64,000 nt of DNA, taken from NCBI GenBank assembly GCA_963697995.1, contig OY969110.1, forward strand, positions 1,736,001 through 1,800,000, written 5' to 3'. This stretch comes from MFD00082-c5 sp963697995 (GTDB lineage: Bacteria > Chlamydiota > Chlamydiia > Chlamydiales > JAJFMB01). The notes under the pieces were generated by a model, which was not told the origin of the DNA, did no database searches, and saw only the letters and a list, made by a program, of their open reading frames with translations. Both the position numbers and the translations under genes were made by a program. Positions within the stretch are counted from its first letter, which is position 1. Each line of letters starts with the position of its first letter. This document shows, piece after piece, positions 44,039-52,710 of the stretch.

Positions 44039-45142
44039 TGTTAAGAGTAAACTTCCCATCAAAAGTGCTGGAAGAGTGCACCACTGGAAGAGGTTAGAGA
44101 GACCAAACACTTCACCCATTCCAATCCCGTAGGAAGAAACCCCATAACCGACCATATAGGATGATAAAATGGCGCCAGAAACAGACACTAAGGTGTTTGG
44201 AAACCACTTCTCGCCAAGAGCAAACCCCAAGGGTAAGCACCCGGAACAGCTAAATCCCGCAAAAGAAAATAACCAAAACAGCTCTTTAACTTGATTAAAA
44301 TCAGGTGTTAAGAAAAATGCCGTCCCAATCAACCACGGAAGTGAGGCAAAAATAATCTCAAAAGGCATTTTCATCGAAAAAACTGAAATCAGCAGTCTTC
44401 CAAGAACGACACTACCCCAAAAAATAGAAAGAGCCACACTTGCCTCTTGTAATGAAACTTTTTTTATCTCCTGAAGATAAATCATCCCCCAATTGCCGAG
44501 CGTCGTCTCCAAAAATCCATAAAGAAACATCACCGCAAGAAGGCCAAAATAGATGCCGCCTCTTAATCTTTCCCCCTTTTTTTGCTCCAAGTCGGGAAGA
44601 TATTGAGATAAATAAGCTAAAATAAGAGCTATACCTCCTAAACTTAAAGGAGCTAACCACCAAAACCCACTAACAAAAAAAGTGTGAAATAATAAAGGAG
44701 CCAAAGCCGATCCAGAACCTGAAAACGTATAAAGAGCACTTAAAGCAGTTGCCGTCTTATTCGGGAAAAATTTAGGAATATAAGCATTGATTGCGGTAAG
44801 CCCCGCTCCATACCCAATCCCTAAAGAAAAAAGTGCTAACAACAGGAATAAAAAGGTTATCGAATGACTCCCTTTTAAAACAAAATAAGTCATCAAGAAA
44901 AAAACTTGAGAAAGAAAAATAAAGATAAGCCCAAAACATAAAACTTCCCTTAATCCAAAAAGATGTGCTTTTCGAGAGCTTAAAATAATTCCTACTATCA
45001 ATGGAATAAATAGGGCCCCATATTCAAATCGAGTTAAATTGTGATACGAGGAGTCAGTCAACATTAAAGCTGCTGCCGGGAATAAAACAATCATAAGCCC
45101 TTGAAAAAGAGCTACTAAAAATATAGTAATATGTGATAACAT
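44003..45142 (-). CDS. MFS-superfamily transporter
   Basis: A protein of 379 residues with about 12 hydrophobic helices, starting LSHITIFLVALFQGLMIVLFP. The loop-rich middle has YLPDLEQKKGERL. Conserved glycine-rich helices (LFSLGIGYGAGLTAINAYIP) fit the major facilitator superfamily, possibly a sugar transporter-like member. Substrate unknown. Confidence 0.75.
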   Translation of the reverse strand: MLSHITIFLVALFQGLMIVLFPAAALMLTDSSYHNLTRFEYGALFIPLIVGIILSSRKAHLFGLREVLCFGLIFIFLSQVFFLMTYFVLKGSHSITFLFLLLALFSLGIGYGAGLTAINAYIPKFFPNKTATALSALYTFSGSGSALAPLLFHTFFVSGFWWLAPLSLGGIALILAYLSQYLPDLEQKKGERLRGGIYFGLLAVMFLYGFLETTLGNWGMIYLQEIKKVSLQEASVALSIFWGSVVLGRLLISVFSMKMPFEIIFASLPWLIGTAFFLTPDFNQVKELFWLFSFAGFSCSGCLPLGFALGEKWFPNTLVSVSGAILSSYMVGYGVSSYGIGMGEVFGLSNLFQWCTLPALLMGSLLLTLLFYVELVDGS

Positions 45143-45185
45143 AATTTAAAAATAAATAAAATAAGCATTTATAAAAAACTAAACC

Positions 45186-48047
45186 ATGACACCATTAAAT
45201 ATCACAGTATTCCCACCTCAGTTTCAAGGAAGCTCTCCTCACGATCAATTTTTATCTAAGCTCTCTTCTTTAAAGGTGTGCACTCCTAATGCCTTATTAA
45301 CTTCAGATAAGCCCCTCCCTCCCCTAGAAATACAGGAAAGCACTGAATTTAATCGATGGATTCGTTACTTTTTTTTCCAAGGGAATGAGCATTTTAAACT
45401 CTCCATTCCGATTTCGGTTGAACTGCTTATCTTAAGTGTCTACAAAAGTATGGCAGAACAGTTTCAACTTCGTCCAGAAACAGTAGCGCTCAATGGTGGG
45501 GGCGCCCCCTATTTCCTTCCCAAGTCGTATTTGATTAAAATGTTTCATCTGCTCGGTATCGAGTCTGCTGAAGAGTTATTAACTCAAGAGATTCTGGCTC
45601 CTTTGAATATTTTACCCAAAGACTTTGATGTCAAAATCATAGCGCCTCAACTTTCTGAAGAACAATTGAAAAAAATGAGCGATTGTTTTGATAAGTATCT
45701 ATCTAGCCTTGGTCCTATAAAAACATCCTTGATTAAAGAAAAAGCCTACACAAAAAGAAAATATATCAATGAAGGGGGAAATTCTTTCCACATTTTTGGA
45801 ATAAAAGGAGCACATCAAGTCGATCTGATCATTGCAAAAATGATGAAAAGGGAAAAACTTTTTTCCCATGAGTTTCAATTGAATTTTGAAAATCTTTTTC
45901 TTTACAATAGTATGTCTGTCCCCTCTCCAAAAGGCAGTTGTCAGGCCCTTATTTTTCGCTTAGCGAAAGTGATCCACATCGAAAATGAGCAGACTATAAA
46001 TGAATTTGGTTGGGCCAGAGTGATTTCTTACTTAACAAAAGGGTGGCGCTGCTTTCAAAAAGAGAAAGTCGATGTCCTTTTTGAAAAATGTAAAACAGCA
46101 AATCCGGGTAAAATTTTAGAAATTACCTGCTCTAATCATCATGAAAATAAAGAGGATACGCTAGCCCTCTTTTTTAATGCCAAAGTTTTTGGTCTTGTCG
46201 AATTGACCAATCTTATTGATAAGCCCCCCCTTGCTTCTCTTTTAGCGACTAAAATCAGCGATTTAATCGAGAAAGTCTCTTTTCCTGTCCTAAAAAACTA
46301 CCTGTTTTTTCGAACACTGATTCAATGGACAAGTCAGCAAAAGTTAAACGACTATAAAATTGAAACCACTTTAAATTTTGATCAACCCATGATCCAGCTC
46401 TATATTCACCCCGAGTGTTGTTTAACTCTTCCTCACGTCCCTTCAAAAATCCAAGAAAATAAACAGAGTCTCTTGAATGCTTCAAAAGAAGAAAAAAAAC
46501 ACTTACTAGAGTTAGAACAGTATTTTTCTAAAATAGAGCTGCATTCTAAAAACATTAGAAAATGTTATTTTGAAGGGATTGAAGAGGAAGAACTTTATGA
46601 ATTTATGAGGCTCTTTCAAATATTAAATGGGGAGCCCCCTGAACGAACCCCCAAAAAATCAGACTCTGAAGTTAAGATAATTATTGAAAAACTCATCAGT
46701 AAAAATGATCCTTTGGTCGATGACATTTTAAATCATGCCTTTATATTAAAATACTTATCTTTTAAAGATTATCATCTTTTTCTTGGAAAAAGAGTTCTCT
46801 TAGCTGCCGCCTCTGAAGAGACTTTAATCAAAATTTTAGCCCTGTTACCACAAATATCAGAACAAGAAGATCTTCACGATGAACTTGTTATTTTTTATTT
46901 AAAAACAGCTCTTTTTTTATTAAATTCAACCTATATTTTGACTCTAGCAAATAAAAACCAAAACTTCACAAATTATGAACAGTACCTAAATAGTGGAAAA
47001 AATTTAAAAAGTCGATTTGAAGAGAGAATCATCAGACTTTTAAATACAAAATTGAACAGGTCTAATGATTCAATCGATCAATTTTTTAAAAAGAGTTATC
47101 TTTTTTCCACTTTTAAGATTTTTTATTCTATTTTTCAACTGCTTCAAGAAGATTCGGCATCAAAACCTTTGATTTTAGCTATTTTGCAAGATTATCTTTT
47201 GCGTGTATTAGAAATTAATACCTCTCAGTCAGCTGAACAAATTGGAAGAATTTGTCAGGTTTTTATGTTTATTCCTCCCCCTAAAAAGCCATTGGATCAC
47301 TTTGTCCACTTTAAAGGGTCAAATGATGTTCTTTTAAAGGCGTTTAGGAAAAAATTCATCTCTCAAAAAGATTATACTAAGCTTAGCCTGTTCTTTAACA
47401 CCGATACCGAACTTTTTCATACGAATGATGTCTCAGTTCAGATGACACTTATCGAGGAGCTTGTGAGCACAGTACTTGCTCAAAACTCAACGATGCATTT
47501 TGTTCATCTGGGTGAAATCTTCACTTTTGTTCAACTTGCATTAAGAAAATACCCTCAAAGAGTTGTGTCACTGCATAAACAAATCTGCGATCAATTTGAA
47601 AAAAGACACGGGTTGGAACTTGTTCGATTAAAACCTGTTTTTGAATATCTTTTTTTAAACCTCTTTCATTATAGTGCAGGAATCGGGGGCTTTGCATGCG
47701 TCTCCTACGACTTACCCTTCGCCAAAGAGTGTTTTTTAAATCTTTTTAATGCAACTCTTTCTGTTTATAAAACACAATTAAAGAAAAAAATTCCATCGGG
47801 TCCTGACTTTAACATCCCCTGTTTTTTGTGTAAAATGATAAAAGAAGCGAATAAAAGAGGTCTTTTTACAAAAAATCCAGAAGAGATTATTCCCTTAATT
47901 CAGAGAGTTATTATCGAACTAAGTGAAGGAAAGGACGTTGAAGTTTACCGAGAGCTTATGAAAGAGGAGATCGATTCTGTGCTTAAGCTTTCTGAAAATC
48001 TTCCTAAGAATTTAACAAAAAAAATGAAAGACCTCTTCAACAAGTAA
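45186..48047 (+). CDS. Large unrecognised protein
   Basis: A protein of 953 residues, no signal peptide, no membrane segment and no family I recognise. It has a mixed N-terminal part (PPQFQGSSPHDQFL) and a long helical body with many Leu, Lys and Phe residues, reminiscent of armadillo/HEAT-like helical repeats but without a clear period. No good ribosome binding site is seen before the ATG. The coding end contains the hairpin that terminates the convergent hppA transcript. Likely a lineage-specific protein, possibly a type III substrate. Confidence 0.78.
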   Translation: MTPLNITVFPPQFQGSSPHDQFLSKLSSLKVCTPNALLTSDKPLPPLEIQESTEFNRWIRYFFFQGNEHFKLSIPISVELLILSVYKSMAEQFQLRPETVALNGGGAPYFLPKSYLIKMFHLLGIESAEELLTQEILAPLNILPKDFDVKIIAPQLSEEQLKKMSDCFDKYLSSLGPIKTSLIKEKAYTKRKYINEGGNSFHIFGIKGAHQVDLIIAKMMKREKLFSHEFQLNFENLFLYNSMSVPSPKGSCQALIFRLAKVIHIENEQTINEFGWARVISYLTKGWRCFQKEKVDVLFEKCKTANPGKILEITCSNHHENKEDTLALFFNAKVFGLVELTNLIDKPPLASLLATKISDLIEKVSFPVLKNYLFFRTLIQWTSQQKLNDYKIETTLNFDQPMIQLYIHPECCLTLPHVPSKIQENKQSLLNASKEEKKHLLELEQYFSKIELHSKNIRKCYFEGIEEEELYEFMRLFQILNGEPPERTPKKSDSEVKIIIEKLISKNDPLVDDILNHAFILKYLSFKDYHLFLGKRVLLAAASEETLIKILALLPQISEQEDLHDELVIFYLKTALFLLNSTYILTLANKNQNFTNYEQYLNSGKNLKSRFEERIIRLLNTKLNRSNDSIDQFFKKSYLFSTFKIFYSIFQLLQEDSASKPLILAILQDYLLRVLEINTSQSAEQIGRICQVFMFIPPPKKPLDHFVHFKGSNDVLLKAFRKKFISQKDYTKLSLFFNTDTELFHTNDVSVQMTLIEELVSTVLAQNSTMHFVHLGEIFTFVQLALRKYPQRVVSLHKQICDQFEKRHGLELVRLKPVFEYLFLNLFHYSAGIGGFACVSYDLPFAKECFLNLFNATLSVYKTQLKKKIPSGPDFNIPCFLCKMIKEANKRGLFTKNPEEIIPLIQRVIIELSEGKDVEVYRELMKEEIDSVLKLSENLPKNLTKKMKDLFNK

Positions 48048-48059
48048 AGAGGTCTTTCA
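48016..48059 (-). terminator. Terminator of hppA, inside the end of the convergent gene
   Basis: A 13-bp stem, TGAAAGACCTCTT (48025-48037) with AAGAGGTCTTTCA (48047-48059). On the minus strand it is followed by eight Ts. The same stem may end plus-strand transcription less strongly. Confidence 0.85.
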
Positions 48060-48064
48060 AACGA

Positions 48065-50146
48065 TTAATGCGCAAGAATTGCGAGAATAAGAAGAGCCAC
48101 GATGTTCACGATTTTGATCATCGGGTTGATAGCTGGGCCCGCAGTGTCCTTATAAGGATCTCCTACAGTATCTCCTGTCACGGCAGCTTTATGGGCTTCA
48201 GACCCTTTACCGCCATGGAACCCTCCTTCAATGCGCTTCTTAGCGTTATCCCAAGCGCCACCACCACTTGTCATCGATATTGCGACAAAAAGACCTGTCA
48301 CGACAACGCCAACCAACATTGATCCAAGCGTCGTAAAGGCTTCTTTTTGTCCAATAGAGGATGCCAGGAAGGCGTAAACGACAACAGGCGCTAAAACGGG
48401 AAGAAGGGAAGGTAAAACCATCTCTTTGATCGCACTTTTTGTCAAAATATCAACGGCTCTACCATAGTCTGGCTTTCCATGACCTTCCATAATTCCTGGA
48501 ATCTCTTTGAATTGACGACGCACTTCCGTTACGACAGATCCTGCCGCACGGCTAACGGCCATCATGCTCATCCCTGCAAACAGGTACGGAAGCATTCCCC
48601 CAATAAAGAGGCCTACGATAACGTAGGGGTCTTGAAGTTCAAATTTGCAATTCAAATTTGGGAAAAACTCGGATAAGTCTGATAAAAACGCTGAGAACAA
48701 AACAACGGCTGCAAGACCTGCAGAACCGATTGCATACCCTTTAGTCACAGCTTTTGTGGTATTTCCAACGGCGTCTAACGCATCTGTTGTTTTTCTTACA
48801 TCTTCAGAAAGACCAGACATTTCAGCAATACCGCCAGCGTTGTCAGTTACCGGACCATACGCATCTAAAGCGACAACCATTCCCGAGAGGGCCAGCATAG
48901 TCGTTGCAGCAATGGCAATACCATAAATTCCGGCACTTAAATAAGAGAGCAAAATGCTTACGCAGATCACAATTACTGGTAGAGCTGTCGCTTCCATTGA
49001 AACGGCCAATCCTTGAATGATGTTAGTCCCATGCCCTTTTGTAGAAGCCTCTGAAATTGAGATCACAGGGCGGTACTCACAAAGAGTGTAGTACTCAGTA
49101 ATCAACATCAAAAGTGTTGTAAGAGCAAGTCCAATAAAGGCGCAATAAATCAAGTTCATGCCTGTAAAAGAGACATCGTGAGCTTTAAACACTTGATCAA
49201 AACCGAGCATGTACTTCGTCAGAAGGGCAATAAGAGCAAGAGAGATAATCCCAGTTACACTTGTGCCTTTGTAAAGTGCTCTCATGATGTTTTGATCTTT
49301 ATTCAATTTCACAAAAAATGTTCCAATAATGGATGCGATAATGCAAACCGCACCGATCGCAAGAGGATAAGCTAGCATTGTGTCTAGCACATCTTTTGTA
49401 AAATAAATCCCTGCTAAAAGCATTGTTCCCACGATAGTGACAACATAAGTTTCGAAAAGGTCAGCTGCCATACCAGCGCAGTCACCCACGTTATCGCCGA
49501 CGTTATCGGCAATCACAGCCGGGTTCCTTGGATCATCTTCTGGAATACCAGCTTCAACTTTTCCAACGAGGTCAGCTCCAACGTCAGCCCCTTTAGTGAA
49601 GATTCCGCCTCCAAGACGTGCAAAAATAGAGATCAGAGACGCTCCAAAACCAAGAGCTACTAGAGCTTCCATGAGTTGTCTTTGAGGCACGCCCATTTGC
49701 TTTAAAAATAAATAATAGAGAGTGATTCCTAAAAGAGCTAGTCCCACGACGAGAAGCCCTGTAATAGCACCTGATCTAAAAGAGACATCTAAAGCCTCTT
49801 GAAGACCCGTTTTAGCAGCTTCTGCAGTTCTTACGTTTGCTCGAACAGAAATGTTCATTCCAATGTAACCTGCAAGGCCAGATAAAACGGCACCAATAAC
49901 AAAAGCAAAACCGGCATAAGGCCCCAAAAGCCATGTAAGAAGAGCACAAATCACAACACCTACAGTAGCAATTGTGAAATACTGTCTATTAAGATACGCT
50001 TGAGCTCCTTCTTGAATTGCAGCTGCAATTTCGCGCATTCTGTCATTGCCATCAGGAAGAGCGAGCACTTTTAGAGTCATAAAGACTCCGTAGCAAAGAG
50101 CTAATACTCCTGAGGCGATGATCAAAGTAAATATTGTAGATAACAT
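48065..50146 (-). CDS. hppA: Membrane-bound proton-translocating pyrophosphatase
   Basis: A protein of 693 residues with about 16 helices and the catalytic motifs DVGADLVGKVEAGIPEDDP, NPAVIADNVGDNVGDCAGM and GDTVGDPYKDTAGPAINP. It hydrolyses pyrophosphate and pumps protons (or sodium) across the membrane. The GNTTKAVT segment has lysine at the position that distinguishes potassium-independent from potassium-dependent enzymes, so the K+-independent, proton-pumping type is favoured. ATG 50146 with AAGGA upstream is preferred to a TTG one codon earlier. Confidence 0.95.
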   Translation of the reverse strand: MLSTIFTLIIASGVLALCYGVFMTLKVLALPDGNDRMREIAAAIQEGAQAYLNRQYFTIATVGVVICALLTWLLGPYAGFAFVIGAVLSGLAGYIGMNISVRANVRTAEAAKTGLQEALDVSFRSGAITGLLVVGLALLGITLYYLFLKQMGVPQRQLMEALVALGFGASLISIFARLGGGIFTKGADVGADLVGKVEAGIPEDDPRNPAVIADNVGDNVGDCAGMAADLFETYVVTIVGTMLLAGIYFTKDVLDTMLAYPLAIGAVCIIASIIGTFFVKLNKDQNIMRALYKGTSVTGIISLALIALLTKYMLGFDQVFKAHDVSFTGMNLIYCAFIGLALTTLLMLITEYYTLCEYRPVISISEASTKGHGTNIIQGLAVSMEATALPVIVICVSILLSYLSAGIYGIAIAATTMLALSGMVVALDAYGPVTDNAGGIAEMSGLSEDVRKTTDALDAVGNTTKAVTKGYAIGSAGLAAVVLFSAFLSDLSEFFPNLNCKFELQDPYVIVGLFIGGMLPYLFAGMSMMAVSRAAGSVVTEVRRQFKEIPGIMEGHGKPDYGRAVDILTKSAIKEMVLPSLLPVLAPVVVYAFLASSIGQKEAFTTLGSMLVGVVVTGLFVAISMTSGGGAWDNAKKRIEGGFHGGKGSEAHKAAVTGDTVGDPYKDTAGPAINPMIKIVNIVALLILAILAH

Positions 50147-50290
50147 CAATCATTCCTTCTGTTGTTAAAATACTCCCCTCCTGTTCTTCAAAGAGAAAAG
50201 GAGGGGCAAATCCTTAAGTGTAGGAGCTTATTTTACCATTTTTTATAAGATTTGCAACAATTTTGTACACACTCAAGTTACCTCAAGAGT

Positions 50291-51013
50291 CTACAGAGAA
50301 AACACCTCTTTAATTTTTTCTTTGAAAGCCTCTTTCTCAATAAATCCTACGATTCTTGCCACTTCTTTCCCTTTATTATAAAAAATAAATGTAGGAATCC
50401 CTTTGACTTGAAGATTTGAAAGAAGAGCTTGTTGTTTATCGGCATCCACTTTAGCAAAAGTAACTAAAGAAAATTCTTTACTTAAGTCTTCAAAAACAGG
50501 CGCCATCTTTTTGCAAGGACCACACCAACTGGCATAAACATCGACGATAACAAGTCCATTTTTAGTAGATTCCACGTAATTCTCTTGGGTCAATTCAAAC
50601 AAATCTGAGACAATTTTTTCAGGAATGACATTCGTTAAGACTTGCAAAAAAATTTGAGTAAATTGCGATTTGATTCCGTTATCCCCTTCAAGTTTCAAAA
50701 CAGTTGAATCCTCATACACTTGGCGAAGAAAAGAAATTTCTTCTGCAGTAAAATTCTTTAAAAAATGGGGGTAATAGAGAGCCATTTGTTTCGGATCACT
50801 CACATACTCAAAAACTTGTTCATACACTTTATCGACATCGGAAATTTCTCCTCGAACGGCTTTAATAATTTTACCGAATTCTTCCCGATTTTGATAGAGT
50901 ATATTAAATCGATTTTGAACGATCGAGGCAATATCGCTTTCAATTTGAGGAGTCAGTTCAGTAGCTCCTAAAGAGGATAACAATAACATTAACATTACAA
51001 TATTTTTTTTCAT
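50291..51013 (-). CDS. Exported thioredoxin-domain protein
   Basis: A protein of 240 residues with a signal peptide (1-17), a helical N-terminal domain of about residues 20-135 resembling DUF2059 (YPHFLKNFTAEEISFLRQVYED), and a thioredoxin domain with W163-C164-G-P-C167 and the cis-proline GIPTFIFYNKG. It is expected to exchange disulfides outside the cytoplasm. Located between hppA and a MITE-like element. Confidence 0.82.
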   Translation of the reverse strand: MKKNIVMLMLLLSSLGATELTPQIESDIASIVQNRFNILYQNREEFGKIIKAVRGEISDVDKVYEQVFEYVSDPKQMALYYPHFLKNFTAEEISFLRQVYEDSTVLKLEGDNGIKSQFTQIFLQVLTNVIPEKIVSDLFELTQENYVESTKNGLVIVDVYASWCGPCKKMAPVFEDLSKEFSLVTFAKVDADKQQALLSNLQVKGIPTFIFYNKGKEVARIVGFIEKEAFKEKIKEVFSL

Positions 51014-51054
51014 CAGAAAACCTACCTTGTATAAATTTTAGACCCATTCTAATT

Positions 51055-51334
51055 AGTCGGCCATTAAAAAAGTCCTCTCCAATAAAAAGTGCCCCTTTTG
51101 ACAAAAAATGCGTTTTACTCCTCACCAAACCCCTCAAGGAGGTTTGGATCGTCGTTCACCGCTTTTTTTGTTGCAAAAGGATCACTTTTTCTTTGGAGAG
51201 TGCGTGTTCCATTCGCAAAATTTTAGAGCTTTTCTCATTGTCATATAAATAAACCTTGCAAAATAGGCTATGTCTCTCTTCCTCGTTAACTGCAAATTTT
51301 TCTCAAGGAACCCTTACTTTTTCAGGACCGACTA
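51055..51334. mobile_element. MITE-like repeat, copy 2 (about 280 bp)
   Basis: Ends are TA-AGTCGGCCATTAAAAAAGT-like on the left and ACTTTTTCAGGACCGACT-TA on the right, giving imperfect inverted termini. The centre has a hairpin, CCAAACC (51125-51131) with GGTTTGG (51141-51147), at the same place as the different C/G hairpin of copy 1. No ORF. Lies between the exported thioredoxin gene promoter and the release-factor-like gene. Confidence 0.82.
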
Positions 51335-51354
51335 CTTAACTATTAGAGACTAAG

Positions 51355-51753
51355 TCAATTCATCGGATTTGCTCTAAATTCTTTTTTCTCTGAGTGAATT
51401 TTTTTATCATCAACCATTTTTTCTTTAGCTCTTCTGGAGCGCTTTCTTTTTTGTCTTCTTATTTTTTCAAACTCTTGCTGTTTTTCACTCTTTTCTTTAA
51501 GGGTGATCGCCTCGATTTTTTCACAAAGCAAGCGTCTTGCATAAAACCGATTAAGCTGACGGGAACGCTCCTTTTGACACTTCACTTCAATTCCTGTTGG
51601 TAAGTGCTTGATATAGACACAAGAAGCTGTTTTGTTTAATTTTTGTCCTCCTGCACCTGAGCCTAAAATGAAAGTCTCTTTAAGGTCATCTTCAAAGATG
51701 TTTAGTTTAAGCATCCTTTCTTTGAGCTCCTCTTCCTTTTCACGACTTATCAT
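51355..51753 (-). CDS. Release-factor-like protein with GGQ motif
   Basis: A protein of 132 residues containing only the peptidyl-hydrolase domain of class I release factors: SGAGGQKLNKTASCVYIKHL, then a basic C-terminal tail (RRQKRKRSRRAKEK). It lacks the codon-recognition domain, as in ArfB, PrfH and mitochondrial C12orf65-type ribosome-rescue proteins. It may release nascent chains from stalled ribosomes. It is the last gene of an ssb-pepA-asd-release-factor-like run. Confidence 0.85.
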   Translation of the reverse strand: MISREKEEELKERMLKLNIFEDDLKETFILGSGAGGQKLNKTASCVYIKHLPTGIEVKCQKERSRQLNRFYARRLLCEKIEAITLKEKSEKQQEFEKIRRQKRKRSRRAKEKMVDDKKIHSEKKEFRANPMN

Positions 51754-51764
51754 CAGAGGCTCCT

Positions 51765-52710
51765 TTAAGAAGATAAAAGATGGTATAATTCTGCAACTAA
51801 AAGTGCCCCGCCAGCAGCTCCCCTTATCCTATTGTGAGATAAAATGACAAATTTGTAATCAAAGAGAGGACACTCCCTTAAGCGGCCTACACTGACACCC
51901 ATTCCACGATAGAGGTTTCTTAAAACCTTAGGTTGTGGAGCATCGATCTCATCGAAATAAGTGACTGGTTTTTTGGGGGCCATAGGCAAATCCAAACCTT
52001 CAAATTGATCCCACGCTTCAAGAACCTCTTCCCTTGTTCCTTTTCTTTTAAATTTTACAGAGACAAAGGCCATATGCCCATCTGACACAGGGACACGGCT
52101 ACAACTGACGCTTATTTTAGGATGAACGCTTAAAATTTTCGGTAGCTCCTGCTCTATTTTTTCCTCTTCTCCGGCAATATATGGGATCACATTGTCTTGA
52201 ATTGGCAAATCTTTTGAGGCTCTACCCGCACCGGAGATGGCCTGAAGCGTCACTATGTGAAGAGCCTCAATCCCAAAAGCGTCTGATAACGGTTTTAAAG
52301 AGAGTGCCAAACCAACAGTGGAACAGTTAGGACACGCAATAAGGTGCCCCCCATTTTTAGATGAGTTTTTTAAGTCGGAGAAAAGAGCTCCATTCACTTC
52401 TGGAACAATCAGGGGAACCCCTTCTGTTAATCGATAAGTACTAGCATTTGTGATAACGGTGTAGCCAGCTTTTACAAAATCTGAGTTCTACCTCTTTTGC
52501 ACTGATCGGGTCTAACGCGGAAAAAATAAGTGAGCAGGGCAGATTAGGTTTTGTCTCTTGCAAGGAAAGTCCTTCGATAGAGCCCCCGAGAGATTTCTCG
52601 GAGGCTGTGACCGCTTTGAGTTCGAACCAAGGATGGTCTTTTAAAAGGCGAACAAACTCCTCGCCGACAAAACCTGTGGCCCCCAAAACTCCTACAGGTA
52701 CTTTAGGCAT
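51765..52710 (-). pseudogene. asd: Aspartate-semialdehyde dehydrogenase with one frame break
   Basis: The N-terminal part (VGVLGATGFVGEEFVRLL, NADP-binding) runs from 52710 to about 52485. It then shifts frame: the expected continuation DFVKAGYTVITNAS and YRLTEGVPLIVPEVN is in the other frame and runs to 51765. It includes the catalytic CPNCSTVGLAL and a C-terminal NRIRGAAGGALLVAEL. One extra base at about 52480-52490 (CTCAGATT) explains it. Asd makes aspartate semialdehyde for the diaminopimelate, lysine and threonine pathways. Because diaminopimelate is needed for chlamydial peptidoglycan, a sequencing error is a serious possibility. It overlaps the pepA stop by eight bases. Confidence 0.85.

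Noticed and set aside
48645..48926. Plus-strand frame within hppA
   Set aside because: Mirror image of the conserved pyrophosphatase membrane sequence.
51355..51753. A fragment of prfA or prfB
   Set aside because: The frame has its own start, a complete GGQ domain and a basic tail, as in stand-alone rescue factors.
52475..52495. Programmed frameshift in asd
   Set aside because: No slippery heptamer or downstream structure seen at the break; error or mutation is simpler.
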